This document shows, one piece after another, positions 14,522 through 24,306 of a stretch of DNA of 64,000 bases. The stretch's first letter is position 1. Each line of letters opens with the position of its first letter. The notes under the pieces were generated by a model, which was given only the letters and a program-made list of their open reading frames with translations, made no database searches and was not told the DNA's origin. The DNA comes from JAFCUW01 sp049898325. GTDB lineage: Bacteria > Pseudomonadota > Gammaproteobacteria > Burkholderiales > Burkholderiaceae_D. The DNA is taken from the NCBI RefSeq assembly GCF_049898325.1, contig NZ_JAFCXL010000001.1, positions 421,234 through 485,233 of the forward strand. Reading direction: 5' to 3'. A program made the translations under genes and the position numbers.

Positions 14522-15508
14522 TCAGGCGGTGCGCACCACCATCAGGCCGGCGCGCAAGCCCACCCGCACGTCCGGATTGGGAAACACCACGCGCTCCGGC
14601 TGCGCGCCGACGTGCCAGCGGGTGTCGCCATCGGTGGCGATCAGCGCGCCCGCCTCCAGGGCCGTGAAATTTTCCGTCTCGCGCCCGAACGCCATACTGA
14701 ACGCGTCGCTGCGCTTGACGATTTCCTGCGCCACCGTGAACACGTGCGGGTGAACCGCCGCTGCTGCCGGCAAGCCGCGCAGCAAGCCGTCGAGCGCGGC
14801 GGCGACATCGGCAAACAGGGACAGGTCGTTCTCGCCCAGCACGCCGACCCGGCCCAGTTCGACCGTGCTGGCGCGCGCGCCGTGGTGCTCGGCCGTGTAA
14901 TAACTGTAGGTGCCGGCCGACTGCGGATTGAGGATGACGGCGCCGATGCCGGCCTGGCCCAGCCAGTGCAGCAGCTGCGCCTTCGGCCCGTCGGCGAGCA
15001 GCTCGGGCACCACCGCGAAGGTGGGATAGACCGACGGCCGGATCGCCGTGTGCAGGTCGAGGTGCCAGCGCTGCGGCCCGGCGCCGGCAAAGAACGCCGT
15101 GGTGGCGGCGCTCAGGACGTCGGCGCGCGCCGCTTCGGCCATCGTCGCCAGCGCGCCCCGCTGGGCGCGGAACATCCGGTTCAGGTCGGCGTCGATGAAG
15201 CGCCGGCCCTGGGCAATGGCGTCGATATTGCCGACGCAGACCATCAGGTCCACCGCCAGGCTGGCCGGCGCCAGCCGGTCGAGCACCTGCGCCAGCATCT
15301 CGATCGGCCCCGTCTCGTCGCCATGCACGCCGACCGACACCAGCACCGACGGCCGCGCCGCCAGGCCGGGCGCGGCCAGCGTGATGATGCCGGGCGCCGG
15401 CTGGGCCACCGTGAAGCCGGCCTCGCCGAAGCGCTGTGCCAGCGCGGAAAAATCGGCCGCGGCCAGCTGTTGCACCGCCGCGCTCAGGGTGGGCGCGCCG
15501 GCAGCCAT
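14522..15508 (-). CDS. astE: Succinylglutamate desuccinylase
   Basis: AstE performs the last step of the AST arginine pathway: N-succinylglutamate to succinate and glutamate. The 328-aa protein has the zinc-binding set of this M14-like family: SVGVHGDETGPIEML (HxxE) and, later, WHLDLHTAIRPS with the third ligand. VELGRVGVLG contains a glutamate suited to catalysis. The ATG at 15508 overlaps the TGA of the glutamate dehydrogenase gene (TGATG), so it is translationally coupled to that gene and separated from the rest of the ast genes. The same frame is open upstream to 15547, but the overlap start fits operon structure better. Confidence 0.93.
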   Translation of the reverse strand: MAAGAPTLSAAVQQLAAADFSALAQRFGEAGFTVAQPAPGIITLAAPGLAARPSVLVSVGVHGDETGPIEMLAQVLDRLAPASLAVDLMVCVGNIDAIAQGRRFIDADLNRMFRAQRGALATMAEAARADVLSAATTAFFAGAGPQRWHLDLHTAIRPSVYPTFAVVPELLADGPKAQLLHWLGQAGIGAVILNPQSAGTYSYYTAEHHGARASTVELGRVGVLGENDLSLFADVAAALDGLLRGLPAAAAVHPHVFTVAQEIVKRSDAFSMAFGRETENFTALEAGALIATDGDTRWHVGAQPERVVFPNPDVRVGLRAGLMVVRTA

Positions 15509-18500
15509 CAGGCCGCCGCGGCGGTGGTCGCTTCGGACAAGGCCCACACGTCGAGCATGGCTTGTTCGAGGTCGGCCGGCATCGCATAGCCGGACAGGCC
15601 CATGGTGCCGGTGACGGCGCCGACCGCGTCGAGCGCATCGAGCGCCTGCGCGCCGCCGTTCGACCTGGCCAGCACCTGCATCAACAGGCGCTGCTGGGTG
15701 CGGCGCAAGGCTTGCATGGCGTAGTTGCGCAGCTGTTCCTGCGACTTGCTCGTTGGCGTGAGCTTGAGGCCCCGTTCGAGCGTGTCGATGCCGGCCTTGC
15801 CGCGCAATGCCATGCCCACCTGCAGGAACTGGGCCAGGTTCATGCCGGCCGGGCGCGGTACCGAGACGGCGGCGAACAGGAACGTCGCCACCGCTTCGAG
15901 GGCGTCGACCGCCTTCCAGGCGCGCGCGAACGGCGCCGGCAGGTCGGCCAGGGCGGCGCCATCGGCCGCATGGGCCAGCACCGGGGTCAATTGGTCGAGC
16001 ATGCCGTCAGCGAACAAACCGGTCAATTCGGCCATGCCGCCGGCCGGCGCGGCGCCGTGCTCGGTGGCGGCGACCGACAAGGCCCCTTCCAGCACCGACT
16101 TGAACAGCACGCGGGTGCGCACATCGACCTCGATCGAGACCTCGCGCGGCACCGTCAGCGCGTCGGCGTCGAGGGCGCCAAACACGGGGGCGAGATTGAG
16201 CGCGGCCCAGGCCTGGCCCCAGGCCACCACCACCGCGGTGTCGGCGATGGCGTGTTCATCGGCCAGCGCGCCGATCATCAGGGGACCGCAGCGGTTGACC
16301 GACTCGTTGGCCAGCACGGTGGCCAGGATGGCGTTGGCCAGCGGGTGCGCCAGCGCGCGGCGGGTGGCCACCAGCTGGGCCGGGAAGTACGGCTTCAAGA
16401 CCGTCTCGGCCCACGCCATCTCGGTCAGCGGCAGCAGTGCCAGCAGGCGCTTGAAGCGGTTCTTGACGTTGGCGATGACGACCGCCAGCTCCGGCGCCGT
16501 CAGACCCAGCCCGGCCGCCTTGCGGCGCGCCAGTTCGGCATCGCTGGGCAGTTGCTCGAGTTCGCGCGACAGCGCGCCTTCGCGTTCCAGGCTGGTGATC
16601 AGGGCGGCGTAGCCGTCCACCACCGATGGCTCGAACTGGGCCTGCACTTCGCGCACCAGCAGGTGGGTCTGCAGCTCGTTGTCGCGCAGGACCAGGCGCT
16701 CGATCTCGCCCGTCATTTCGTTGAGGATGCGGTTGCGGTCCGCTTCCGTCAGCGCGCCCGCGTTCACTTCCGTGTCGAGCCAGATCTTGACGTTCACTTC
16801 GTGGTCGGAGCAATCGACACCGGCCGAGTTGTCGATGGCGTCGGTGAAGATGCGACCGCCCGCCAGGGCGAACTCGATGCGGCCGTTCTGCGTCGCGCCC
16901 AGGTTGCCCCCTTCGGACACCACCTTGCAGCGCAGGGCGTTGCCGTCGACCCGGATATGGTCGTTGGCGCGGTCTTTGACCTGCGCGTGGGTCTCGGTGG
17001 AGGCCTTGATGTAGGTGCCGATGCCGCCGTTATAGAACAGGTCGACGGGCGCCAGCAGGATGCGGTGCATCAGCTCTTCGGGCGCGAGCGACAGCTCGGC
17101 GATGTCGAGCGCGGCGCGGATCTGCGGCGACAGCTCGATGCTGCGGGCACTGCGCGGGTAGACCCCGCCGCCGGCCGAGATCAGCGACTTGTCGTAGTCT
17201 TCCCACGACGAGCGCGGCAGCGCGAACATGCGCTCGCGTTCGGCGAACGAGACGGCGACATCGGGGGTCGGGTCGAGGAAGATATGACGGTGATCGAACG
17301 CCGCCAGCACTTTGAGTTGGCGCGACAGCAGCACGCCGTTGCCGAACACGTCGCCCGACATGTCGCCCACGCCCACCATGGTGATCGGCTGGGTGTTCAT
17401 GTCGTGGCCCATCTCGTAGAAATGGCGCTTGACGGCCTCGAAGGCGCCCTTGGCGGTGATGCCCATTTTCTTGTGGTCGTAGCCGTTCGAGCCGCCCGAG
17501 GCAAACGCGTCGCCCAGCCAGAAGCCGCGCTGCACGGCGATGCTGTTGGCGATGTCGGAGAAGGTCGCGGTGCCCTTGTCGGCCGCCACCACCAGGTACG
17601 GATCGTCCTGGTCGAAGCGCACCGTGTCGAGCGGCGGCACGATGGCGCCGCGCACGCGGTTGTCCGTCACTTCCAGCAGCGAGGCGATGAACAGGCGATA
17701 CACCGCTTCGCCTTCGGCTGCGATGGTTTCACGCACGGCGTCTTTCGGCATCTGCTTGCAGACGAAGCCGCCTTTCGAGCCAGCCGGCACGATGACGGCA
17801 TTCTTGACCATCTGCGCCTTGACCAGGCCCAGCACTTCGGTGCGGTAGTCTTCCATCCGGTCCGACCAGCGCAGGCCGCCGCGGGCGACCGGGCCGCCGC
17901 GCAGGTGCACGCCCTCGAAGCGGCGCGAGAACACGTAGATTTCGCGGAACGGGCGCGGCTCCGGAACCAGCGCCAGCGCGCTGGTGTCGAACTTGAAGAT
18001 GATCTTGTCGCCTTGCTGGCTGTTCTGGAAATAATTGGTGCGCACGGTGGCCAGCACCAGGTCGACCAGGGCGGCCAGGATTTCCTCGGTGTCGGCGTGG
18101 TTGACGGTGGCCAGCTTCGATTTGAGGTCCGTCAGCGCGGTGCCGGCGGCATCGCGGGCGGCGCCGTCGCGGGCCGGATCGAAGCGCTGCAGGAACAGGT
18201 CGACGAGCTGCTTGACCAGCACCGGCTGGCTGCGCAGGATCTCGGCCATGTAGCGGGTGGTGAACTTGCTGCCGGTCTGGCGCCAGTAGCTGATGTAGGC
18301 GCGCACGAGCTGCACTTCGCGCATCGACAGGCCGCCCTCGACGGTCAGGCCGTTCAGGCGGCCGTCTTCGGCGTTGTCGTTGAACAGCGCAGCGAACAGT
18401 TCTTCGGCGACGGCGGTGATGCCCGGCTTGGCCAGCTTGGCGGCGCTGTCGGCGTCGACGACCAGGCTGGTGACGAAATGGCGCGCGCCGTCGGCCAGGG

Positions 18501-20235
18501 TGATGCCGAAGGTTTGCTCGCGGTCGATGGCGACGCCGGCGTTTTGCAGGGCCGGCAGGATGCGCGAGAGCGACGGCACCGAGCCCGTCGAATACAGCCG
18601 CACCGAGGCGGCGTCGCCGGCGTCGGCTTCAACCCGCACCGACACGTGGCCGCTCTGGCCGTTGTGCAGCAGGGCGCCCAGGTCGCGGAAGGCCACCGCC
18701 GGCGGCGTGTTGGCGACGTAGTTCACCGGCAGCGCGGCGCACAGCTTGCGCAGGTTGCCGCGCAGCGGCATGTCGTCGAGCTTGTCGGTGAGGGCGGCGA
18801 AGGTGTCGTGCCAGCCATCGAGCACCGACAGCAGCGGACGCTGGATATCGGTTTCCAGGTCGAGTGGATTGCGCGCCGCTTCGGCGATCAGGTAGACCCG
18901 TGCCAGCGGACCGTCGGCCACCAGGGTCTGCACGCGCACGTCGCGCGCGCCAGAGCTGTCCTTCAAGGCGTTGGCGAGGGCGGCGGCGACGGCGGCGCTG
19001 TAGCGCTCGCGCGGCAGGTACACCAGCACGTTCAGGTGGCGCGCATAAACGTCGCGGCGGGCGAACACGCGGGCGCGCGGCTGCTTGTAGAGCGACACGA
19101 CCGAGCTGCACACTTGCGCCAGCCATTCCGGATCGGCTTCGATCGCTTCCGTACGCGGCAGCGATTCGAGGATCTCGAGGAATTTCTCGGCGCGGAAGCC
19201 TTCCTGGCGCACGCCGGCCAGGCTCAGTACCTTGGCCACGCGGCCACGCGCATACGGCAGGCGCGCCAGCGGCGTCGACGTGGCCGCGCGGGTGAACAGG
19301 CCGACAAAACAATGCTCGCCGAGGATGTTGCCGTTGGCGTCGGTGTCGCGCACGCCGATGAAATCGAGCGGCTGGTCGCGGTGCAGCGTGCCTTCGACGT
19401 CGGCCTTGACGATCGACAGGGTGTCGGCGCGGCCGGACAGGGTCACCAGGTCGCCGGGGATATTGGCCAGGCAGGTGCCGTAGACGGGATGGCTGGTGTC
19501 TTGCAGTACGCCGATGCGGCTGGGGATATCGCGTTCGAGTTCGCGCACGCCCGGCTTGACGACGTAATAGGCGTAACCGAAGGGCTCGAAGCCTTCATTT
19601 TTCGCCCACTCGAGAAAGGCCGCCACTTCCTGGCCGTCGGCGCCATGGCTGGCCGCCTGGGCGGCCACCGCGGTCAGGCGGTCGCCCATGGCGACGGCGT
19701 CGCGGCGCACCACGGCGGCATCGCGCGCGACCATGTGAATGCGCGCGACCAGCGCGGCCAGGTCGTCGGCATTCAATTCTTCGGCCAACAGGCACAGCAC
19801 GTAGGACTCGAGCGGCGCACCGGCGGCGCCCACTTCAAGGACCACGCCGGCCGCATCGCGCTTGACGGGCAGCACGGCGTTCATCACGGCGGCGACGGCG
19901 GCGCGCTGGCGGCGCAGCGCCATCACGATCGAGTCGACCAGGTAGGGCATGTCGTCGTTGAGCACCAGCAGGGCGGTGGCCATGCCGCCGCGGCCGTCGG
20001 CGTAGCGCAGCTGCTCGACTTCGCAGCCGGGCGCTTCGCGGCGGGCGGCCTGCGTAAAGCCGTCCCACAACACGGGCGCCAGGCTCGCCGGCGAGGTGCC
20101 GGCCAGGTCTTCCTCGTCGAGCGAGGTGGTCCAGGCGCCGATCAGGGCGGCGACCTGGCTGCCGGCGGCGGCAGGCTGGTTGGCCGAAACGGTGGCGAGG
20201 GTCTGCGTGCGCAGGTCGTGGGGTGCTTGTGTCAT
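15508..20235 (-). CDS. gdhB: NAD-specific glutamate dehydrogenase, large (~180 kDa) type
   Basis: At 1575 aa this is the large GDH class, which oxidises glutamate to 2-oxoglutarate with NAD+. The catalytic region (about residues 770-1150) contains LRGGPVARGGLRWSDRMEDY, the lysine-bearing KNAVIVPAGSKGGFVC, a GVGDMSGDVFGNGVLLS NAD-binding loop and SAGGGVYPR. N-terminal ACT-like segments, expected to sense amino acids in this class, precede it. The ATG at 20235 has GGAG upstream. It is the gene between astB (170 nt upstream) and astE (overlapping downstream), so the AST pathway's glutamate product is fed directly into the TCA cycle. In P. aeruginosa the homologous gdhB is controlled by ArgR (from memory), which fits this location. 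Confidence 0.96.
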   Translation of the reverse strand: MTQAPHDLRTQTLATVSANQPAAAGSQVAALIGAWTTSLDEEDLAGTSPASLAPVLWDGFTQAARREAPGCEVEQLRYADGRGGMATALLVLNDDMPYLVDSIVMALRRQRAAVAAVMNAVLPVKRDAAGVVLEVGAAGAPLESYVLCLLAEELNADDLAALVARIHMVARDAAVVRRDAVAMGDRLTAVAAQAASHGADGQEVAAFLEWAKNEGFEPFGYAYYVVKPGVRELERDIPSRIGVLQDTSHPVYGTCLANIPGDLVTLSGRADTLSIVKADVEGTLHRDQPLDFIGVRDTDANGNILGEHCFVGLFTRAATSTPLARLPYARGRVAKVLSLAGVRQEGFRAEKFLEILESLPRTEAIEADPEWLAQVCSSVVSLYKQPRARVFARRDVYARHLNVLVYLPRERYSAAVAAALANALKDSSGARDVRVQTLVADGPLARVYLIAEAARNPLDLETDIQRPLLSVLDGWHDTFAALTDKLDDMPLRGNLRKLCAALPVNYVANTPPAVAFRDLGALLHNGQSGHVSVRVEADAGDAASVRLYSTGSVPSLSRILPALQNAGVAIDREQTFGITLADGARHFVTSLVVDADSAAKLAKPGITAVAEELFAALFNDNAEDGRLNGLTVEGGLSMREVQLVRAYISYWRQTGSKFTTRYMAEILRSQPVLVKQLVDLFLQRFDPARDGAARDAAGTALTDLKSKLATVNHADTEEILAALVDLVLATVRTNYFQNSQQGDKIIFKFDTSALALVPEPRPFREIYVFSRRFEGVHLRGGPVARGGLRWSDRMEDYRTEVLGLVKAQMVKNAVIVPAGSKGGFVCKQMPKDAVRETIAAEGEAVYRLFIASLLEVTDNRVRGAIVPPLDTVRFDQDDPYLVVAADKGTATFSDIANSIAVQRGFWLGDAFASGGSNGYDHKKMGITAKGAFEAVKRHFYEMGHDMNTQPITMVGVGDMSGDVFGNGVLLSRQLKVLAAFDHRHIFLDPTPDVAVSFAERERMFALPRSSWEDYDKSLISAGGGVYPRSARSIELSPQIRAALDIAELSLAPEELMHRILLAPVDLFYNGGIGTYIKASTETHAQVKDRANDHIRVDGNALRCKVVSEGGNLGATQNGRIEFALAGGRIFTDAIDNSAGVDCSDHEVNVKIWLDTEVNAGALTEADRNRILNEMTGEIERLVLRDNELQTHLLVREVQAQFEPSVVDGYAALITSLEREGALSRELEQLPSDAELARRKAAGLGLTAPELAVVIANVKNRFKRLLALLPLTEMAWAETVLKPYFPAQLVATRRALAHPLANAILATVLANESVNRCGPLMIGALADEHAIADTAVVVAWGQAWAALNLAPVFGALDADALTVPREVSIEVDVRTRVLFKSVLEGALSVAATEHGAAPAGGMAELTGLFADGMLDQLTPVLAHAADGAALADLPAPFARAWKAVDALEAVATFLFAAVSVPRPAGMNLAQFLQVGMALRGKAGIDTLERGLKLTPTSKSQEQLRNYAMQALRRTQQRLLMQVLARSNGGAQALDALDAVGAVTGTMGLSGYAMPADLEQAMLDVWALSEATTAAAA

Positions 20236-20351
20236 GGTACGTCTCCAATACGAGGTCAGTGCGTCGCGGCCGTGGCGGCTCGTGGCGTGGCGGTAGCGAT
20301 TGTCAAGGGGACCGGGGTGACCGGTCGTCAATACAGCATCTTTCAGGTGCC

Positions 20352-20372
20352 GCCATTAGAACAGCTAATGGC
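20352..20372. promoter_or_regulatory. Inverted repeat between astB and gdhB
   Basis: GCCATTAG-N5-CTAATGGC is a perfect 8-bp inverted repeat in the 170-nt gap upstream of gdhB. No T tract follows on the minus strand, so it is not an obvious terminator; it may be an operator or an mRNA stabilising hairpin. A TTGACA hexamer (minus strand, 20306-20301) lies between it and gdhB, but I see no good -10. Confidence 0.4.
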
Positions 20373-20405
20373 AGGCGAATCAAACAGTGCGGGGCCGGCG
20401 GCCGC

Positions 20406-21749
20406 TCAATCGAAGCGGTACAGGCCGGGCAAGCCGAGGATGCGCTCGAGCGCTTCGGCGGCGGCGGCGCATTCGCGCGCCAGCTGCGGGTCGGCCAGGT
20501 CGGCCGGCGCCAGGCGGTCGCGATAGAACCGCTCGACCCAGTCCACCAGGCGCGCATACAGTTCTTCCGTCATCAGCACGCCCTTGTGCATGGCGCGCGC
20601 CTCGGTGTCGGTCAAGGCCACCCGCAGGCGCAGACAGGCCGGTCCGCCGCCGTTGCGCATCGACTGGCGCAGGTCGAATTCGATCAGCTCGTCGATCGGG
20701 CCGGCGGCGCCCGTCAGGCCGTCCAGGTAACGGGCGACGGCGGCATTCTCGCGGCACTCGTGGGGAATCACCAGCGCCATGGCGCCGTCAGGTTTGGTAA
20801 GCAGCTGGCTGTTGAACAGGTAGCTGGCCACCGCGTCGGCCACCGGCACGTCGGCGCTGGCCACCCGCAGCGGCACCAGCGCCGCCTCGACCGTCTCGAG
20901 CGCGGCGCCCAGCGCCGCCAGCGTGCCCGCCTCGTCGGCGAAGGCCTGCTCGTGGTAGAACAGCACGTTGCCGTTGCCGACGGCGATGACGTCGTTGTGA
21001 AACACGCCCTGGTCGATCACGTCCGGGTTCTGCGCGGCGAACACGGTGCGGCGCGCATCGAGGCCGTGCAGGCGGGCCACCGCCTGCGATGCTTCGAGCG
21101 TCTGGCGCGCGGGGTAGCGGCGCGGCGCCGGCGCGGCCGGATCGAATTCGACGCGGCCATAAACAAACAGTTCGACGCCGGCGGCGCCGTGGCTGTTGCC
21201 CAGCCGGGTGTGATTGGCCGCGCCTTCGTCGCCGAACGCGGGGGTCGACGGCAGCGCGTCGTGGACGGAGAAATGGGCGGCATCGCCGAAGATGGCGCGC
21301 AGGCTGCGGGCCGACTGGCGGTGTTCGTGGGCGCGGTGCAGCTTGTTGTTCAGGTTGGCGGCGGTGAAGTGCACGCGGCCATCGGCGCTGTCGGCCGACG
21401 GGCTGACAGTGGCGGCGTTGGCGGTCCACATGGGCGCGGCCGAATAGGCGCAGGCCAGGATCACGGGGGCGGCCTTGCAGGCCGCGGCGAGCACGTCGGC
21501 GTCGCTGCCGCCAAAGCCGATCGCGCGCAGCATGGGGAAATCGGGGCGCAGTTGCGGCGGCATCACGGCCTGGGCGAAGCCGCGCGCGGCCAGCGTGCGC
21601 ATCTTGGCCAGGCCCTGCAGCGCGGCCTGTTTCGGGTTCGACGCGCTCTTGACGTTGCTGAACGAGGCGACGTTACCGAACGACAGGCCGGCGTAGTTGT
21701 GCGACGGCCCGACCAGGCCGTCGAAGTTGAATTCGCGTGCGATTGTCAT
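20406..21749 (-). CDS. astB: N-succinylarginine dihydrolase
   Basis: AstB converts N2-succinylarginine to N2-succinylornithine, two ammonia and CO2. The 447-aa length is normal. The N-terminus REFNFDGLVGPSHNYAGLSF is diagnostic. FHNDVIAVGNGNVLFYHE carries the catalytic histidine region and NGGGPACLRLRVAL the nucleophilic cysteine of this amidinotransferase-fold enzyme. The start at 21749 is fixed by that N-terminus, although the ribosome site is weak; the 13-nt gap to astD upstream suggests coupling. It is the fifth gene of the minus-strand ast cluster. Confidence 0.96.
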   Translation of the reverse strand: MTIAREFNFDGLVGPSHNYAGLSFGNVASFSNVKSASNPKQAALQGLAKMRTLAARGFAQAVMPPQLRPDFPMLRAIGFGGSDADVLAAACKAAPVILACAYSAAPMWTANAATVSPSADSADGRVHFTAANLNNKLHRAHEHRQSARSLRAIFGDAAHFSVHDALPSTPAFGDEGAANHTRLGNSHGAAGVELFVYGRVEFDPAAPAPRRYPARQTLEASQAVARLHGLDARRTVFAAQNPDVIDQGVFHNDVIAVGNGNVLFYHEQAFADEAGTLAALGAALETVEAALVPLRVASADVPVADAVASYLFNSQLLTKPDGAMALVIPHECRENAAVARYLDGLTGAAGPIDELIEFDLRQSMRNGGGPACLRLRVALTDTEARAMHKGVLMTEELYARLVDWVERFYRDRLAPADLADPQLARECAAAAEALERILGLPGLYRFD

Positions 21750-21762
21750 GGAGAGTTTCCGC

Positions 21763-23259
21763 TTACAGGTGCAGGCCGGGCGCGAGCTTGGCCGGCAGTT
21801 CGAGTTCGCTCGTTTCGATCGAGGCGACCGGGTAGGCGCAGTAATCGGCGGCGTAATACGCGCTGGGGCGGTGGTTGCCCGACTTGCCGACGCCGCCGAA
21901 CGGCGCCGAACTGGCCGCGCCCGTGGTAGGCCGGTTCCAGTTGATGATGCCGGCGCGCGCATGGGTGGCAAAGCGCTCCCACAGCGCCTGGTCGTTCGAC
22001 AGCAGGGCGGCGGCCAGGCCGAATTCGGTGGCGTTGGCGACGGCGATGGCGGTACCGAAATCGGCCACGCGGATCACTTGCAGCAAGGGACCGAACCACT
22101 CTTCGTCGGCAATGCCGACGGCGTTGCTGACGTCGACAATGCCGGCCGTGACGAAGCCGGCGGCGGGGTCGGGCTGGCGCATCTGCAGCAGCGTCAGGCC
22201 GCCGCGGGCGACCATGTCGGCCTGGGCGGCGACCAGCGTGGCAGCCACCTTGCTCGACACGACCGGCCCCATGAACGGCTGCGGCTCGGCGTTCGAGGCG
22301 CCCACCGTCAGCGTCGAGGCCACTTGCACCAGGCGGGCGACGAAGGCGTCGCCGGCGGGGCTGTCCTGCACGATCAGGCGGCGCGCGCAGGTGCAGCGCT
22401 GGCCGGCCGAAATAAACGCCGACATGATGGCGTGGTGGACGGCGGCGTCGAGGTCCTTGACATCCCACACCACCAGCGGATTGTTGCCGCCCATTTCCAG
22501 CGCCAGCATCTTGCCGGGCTGGCCGCCGAACTGCTTGTGCAGGGCCACGCCGGTCTGGCAGCTGCCCGTGAACAGCACGCCATCGAGGCCGCCCTGCTGG
22601 CCCAGCGCAATGCCGGTGTCGCGGCCGCCGTTGACCAGGTTGACGACGCCGGCAGGCACGCCCGCGCGCTCCCACAACTGGACCGTGATGATGGCGGTGC
22701 GGGGCGCGTATTCGCTGGGCTTGAACACCACGGTGTTACCGGCGATCAGGGCGGGGACGATGTGACCGTTGGGCAGGTGGCCGGGGAAGTTATACGGACC
22801 GAACACGCCGAACACGCCGTGCGGCCGGTGGCGCAGCACGGCCGTGCCGTCGGCGACCTTGGCGGCGGTGGCGCCGGTGCGGGCGCCGTAGGCCTGGATC
22901 GAAATGTCGACCTTGTTGGCCATGGTCGCCACTTCCGTGCGCGCTTCCCACAGCGGTTTGCCGACTTCTTCGGCAATGGTGGCGGCGAGCAGTTCGGCGT
23001 GCTCCTTGAGCAGGTCGCGAAAGCGTCCGCAGACGGCGATGCGCGCGTCGAGCGGGGTGTCGGCCCAGGCGGCGAAGGCGGCCCTGGCCGCGTCCACCGC
23101 GCGGCCCACGTCGGCCGCATCCGAGGCCTGGCTCGACCAGCTCTGCGCGCCCGTCGACGGGTCGATGGTGACGATGGCGGCGCCGCTGCCGGCCTGCCAG
23201 TGGCCGCCGATGAAGTTGCTGTGCTGGGGACTAATCGTTATTGCGTCGGGCTGGGACAT
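21763..23259 (-). CDS. astD: Succinylglutamic semialdehyde dehydrogenase
   Basis: AstD oxidises N-succinylglutamate semialdehyde to N-succinylglutamate with NAD+. The 498-aa protein has the aldehyde dehydrogenase core: FTGSCQTGVALHKQ (NAD contact), LALEMGGNNPLVV with the general-base Glu, and ISAGQRCTCARRLIV with the nucleophilic Cys. The start at 23259 lies 29 nt inside the 3' end of aruG, so the genes overlap in different frames. The AST pathway assignment, as opposed to another ALDH, rests on this operon position and on the IGGHWQAGSG N-terminus. Confidence 0.95.
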   Translation of the reverse strand: MSQPDAITISPQHSNFIGGHWQAGSGAAIVTIDPSTGAQSWSSQASDAADVGRAVDAARAAFAAWADTPLDARIAVCGRFRDLLKEHAELLAATIAEEVGKPLWEARTEVATMANKVDISIQAYGARTGATAAKVADGTAVLRHRPHGVFGVFGPYNFPGHLPNGHIVPALIAGNTVVFKPSEYAPRTAIITVQLWERAGVPAGVVNLVNGGRDTGIALGQQGGLDGVLFTGSCQTGVALHKQFGGQPGKMLALEMGGNNPLVVWDVKDLDAAVHHAIMSAFISAGQRCTCARRLIVQDSPAGDAFVARLVQVASTLTVGASNAEPQPFMGPVVSSKVAATLVAAQADMVARGGLTLLQMRQPDPAAGFVTAGIVDVSNAVGIADEEWFGPLLQVIRVADFGTAIAVANATEFGLAAALLSNDQALWERFATHARAGIINWNRPTTGAASSAPFGGVGKSGNHRPSAYYAADYCAYPVASIETSELELPAKLAPGLHL

Positions 23260-24292
23260 GGGGATTTTTCCTTGCGTTAAGTGGCAGCGTGCGCAACTGC
23301 TCGCCCGCCGTGACGCCCAGCAGGGCCAGTTCGGCGCCGTCCAGGCCAATGGCCCCGCCGTCCGGCGCGCTGGCGCTGACGATCATCCGAAAATTTTTCA
23401 TGTCGGTGTTCGACACCAGGGTGGGCTGCGCGCCAGCGACGGGCGCGCCGTCGGCCAGCAGCGCCGTCGTCAGTTCGCTCTGGCGCACCGAGCGCAGTTC
23501 CGACACGCGGCCCTGCAGCACCGGGCCGGCGTCGAAAATATCGACATAGCCTTCGAAGTGCATGCCTTCCTGTTCGAGCATCTTGCGCGCCGGCTGGGTA
23601 TTGCGGTGCACCTTGCCGATGACGGCCTGGGCCGACTCGGGCAGGTAGTCGACGTACAGGGGCTGGCGCGGCATCAGCTCGGCGATGAACGATTTCTTGC
23701 CCAGCGCGGTGAGCTCGTCGACATGGTCGAAATCCATCTTGAAGAAGTGCCGGCCCAGTCCCTCGTAAAACGGCGAGCTGCCGTCGTCGGCCTGGTAGCC
23801 GCGCATCTCCGCAATCAGCTTTTCGGTGAACACGTGGGGGAACTGGGCGATGAACAAGAAGCGGCTTTTCGAGAGCCACTTGCCGTTGTGGCCAAAGCGG
23901 TAGTCGGGATGCAGGAACAGCGAGCACAGTTCGGTCGAGCCGGTCAGGTCATTCGACAGGTACAGCGTTTCCATGCGGGTGAAGATGTCGAGTTCGCGGC
24001 TCGAGTGCACCAGCGTGCCGATGCGGTAGTTATAGAACGGCTCGTTCAGGCCGACCGCGCTCTTGATGGCGCACACGCCGGCCATGCGGCCGCTGTCGGT
24101 GTCTTCCATGACGAACATGTAGTCGCGCTTTTCCGGCGCGATGGTTTCGGCGAACGAGGCGACCGCCACCTCGACCCGGTCGCCCAGCATGGTGCGGTCG
24201 GGCTTGAGGGTGGTCATGCCGCTGCCGACCTGGCTGGCCATGTCGAGCAGGGCGTCGAGGTCGTTCAACTGGATGGCGCGTACGACTAGCAT
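23231..24292 (-). CDS. aruG: Arginine N-succinyltransferase, beta subunit (AruG type)
   Basis: This 353-aa protein transfers succinyl from succinyl-CoA to the alpha-amino group of arginine, the first step of the AST pathway. AstA-family markers are the start LVVRAIQLNDLDALLDMA, SSPFYEGLGRHFFKMDFDHVD in the middle, and GYVDIFDAGPVLQ near residue 255. Together with the adjacent AruF-like gene it makes the two-subunit enzyme known from Pseudomonas, not the single AstA of enterics. The ATG at 24292 has CAGGAG 5 nt upstream. Its 3' end overlaps astD by 29 nt. Confidence 0.94.
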   Translation of the reverse strand: MLVVRAIQLNDLDALLDMASQVGSGMTTLKPDRTMLGDRVEVAVASFAETIAPEKRDYMFVMEDTDSGRMAGVCAIKSAVGLNEPFYNYRIGTLVHSSRELDIFTRMETLYLSNDLTGSTELCSLFLHPDYRFGHNGKWLSKSRFLFIAQFPHVFTEKLIAEMRGYQADDGSSPFYEGLGRHFFKMDFDHVDELTALGKKSFIAELMPRQPLYVDYLPESAQAVIGKVHRNTQPARKMLEQEGMHFEGYVDIFDAGPVLQGRVSELRSVRQSELTTALLADGAPVAGAQPTLVSNTDMKNFRMIVSASAPDGGAIGLDGAELALLGVTAGEQLRTLPLNARKNPHVPARRNND

Positions 24293-24306
24293 GGCAGCTC
24301 CTGGCA

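Noticed and set aside
15436..20526. A 1696-codon open frame on the plus strand opposite gdhB
   Set aside because: It is a shadow of a very high-GC gene read in reverse. Its product is rich in Arg, His, Gln and Gly without any domain, while the minus strand encodes a clear NAD-GDH.
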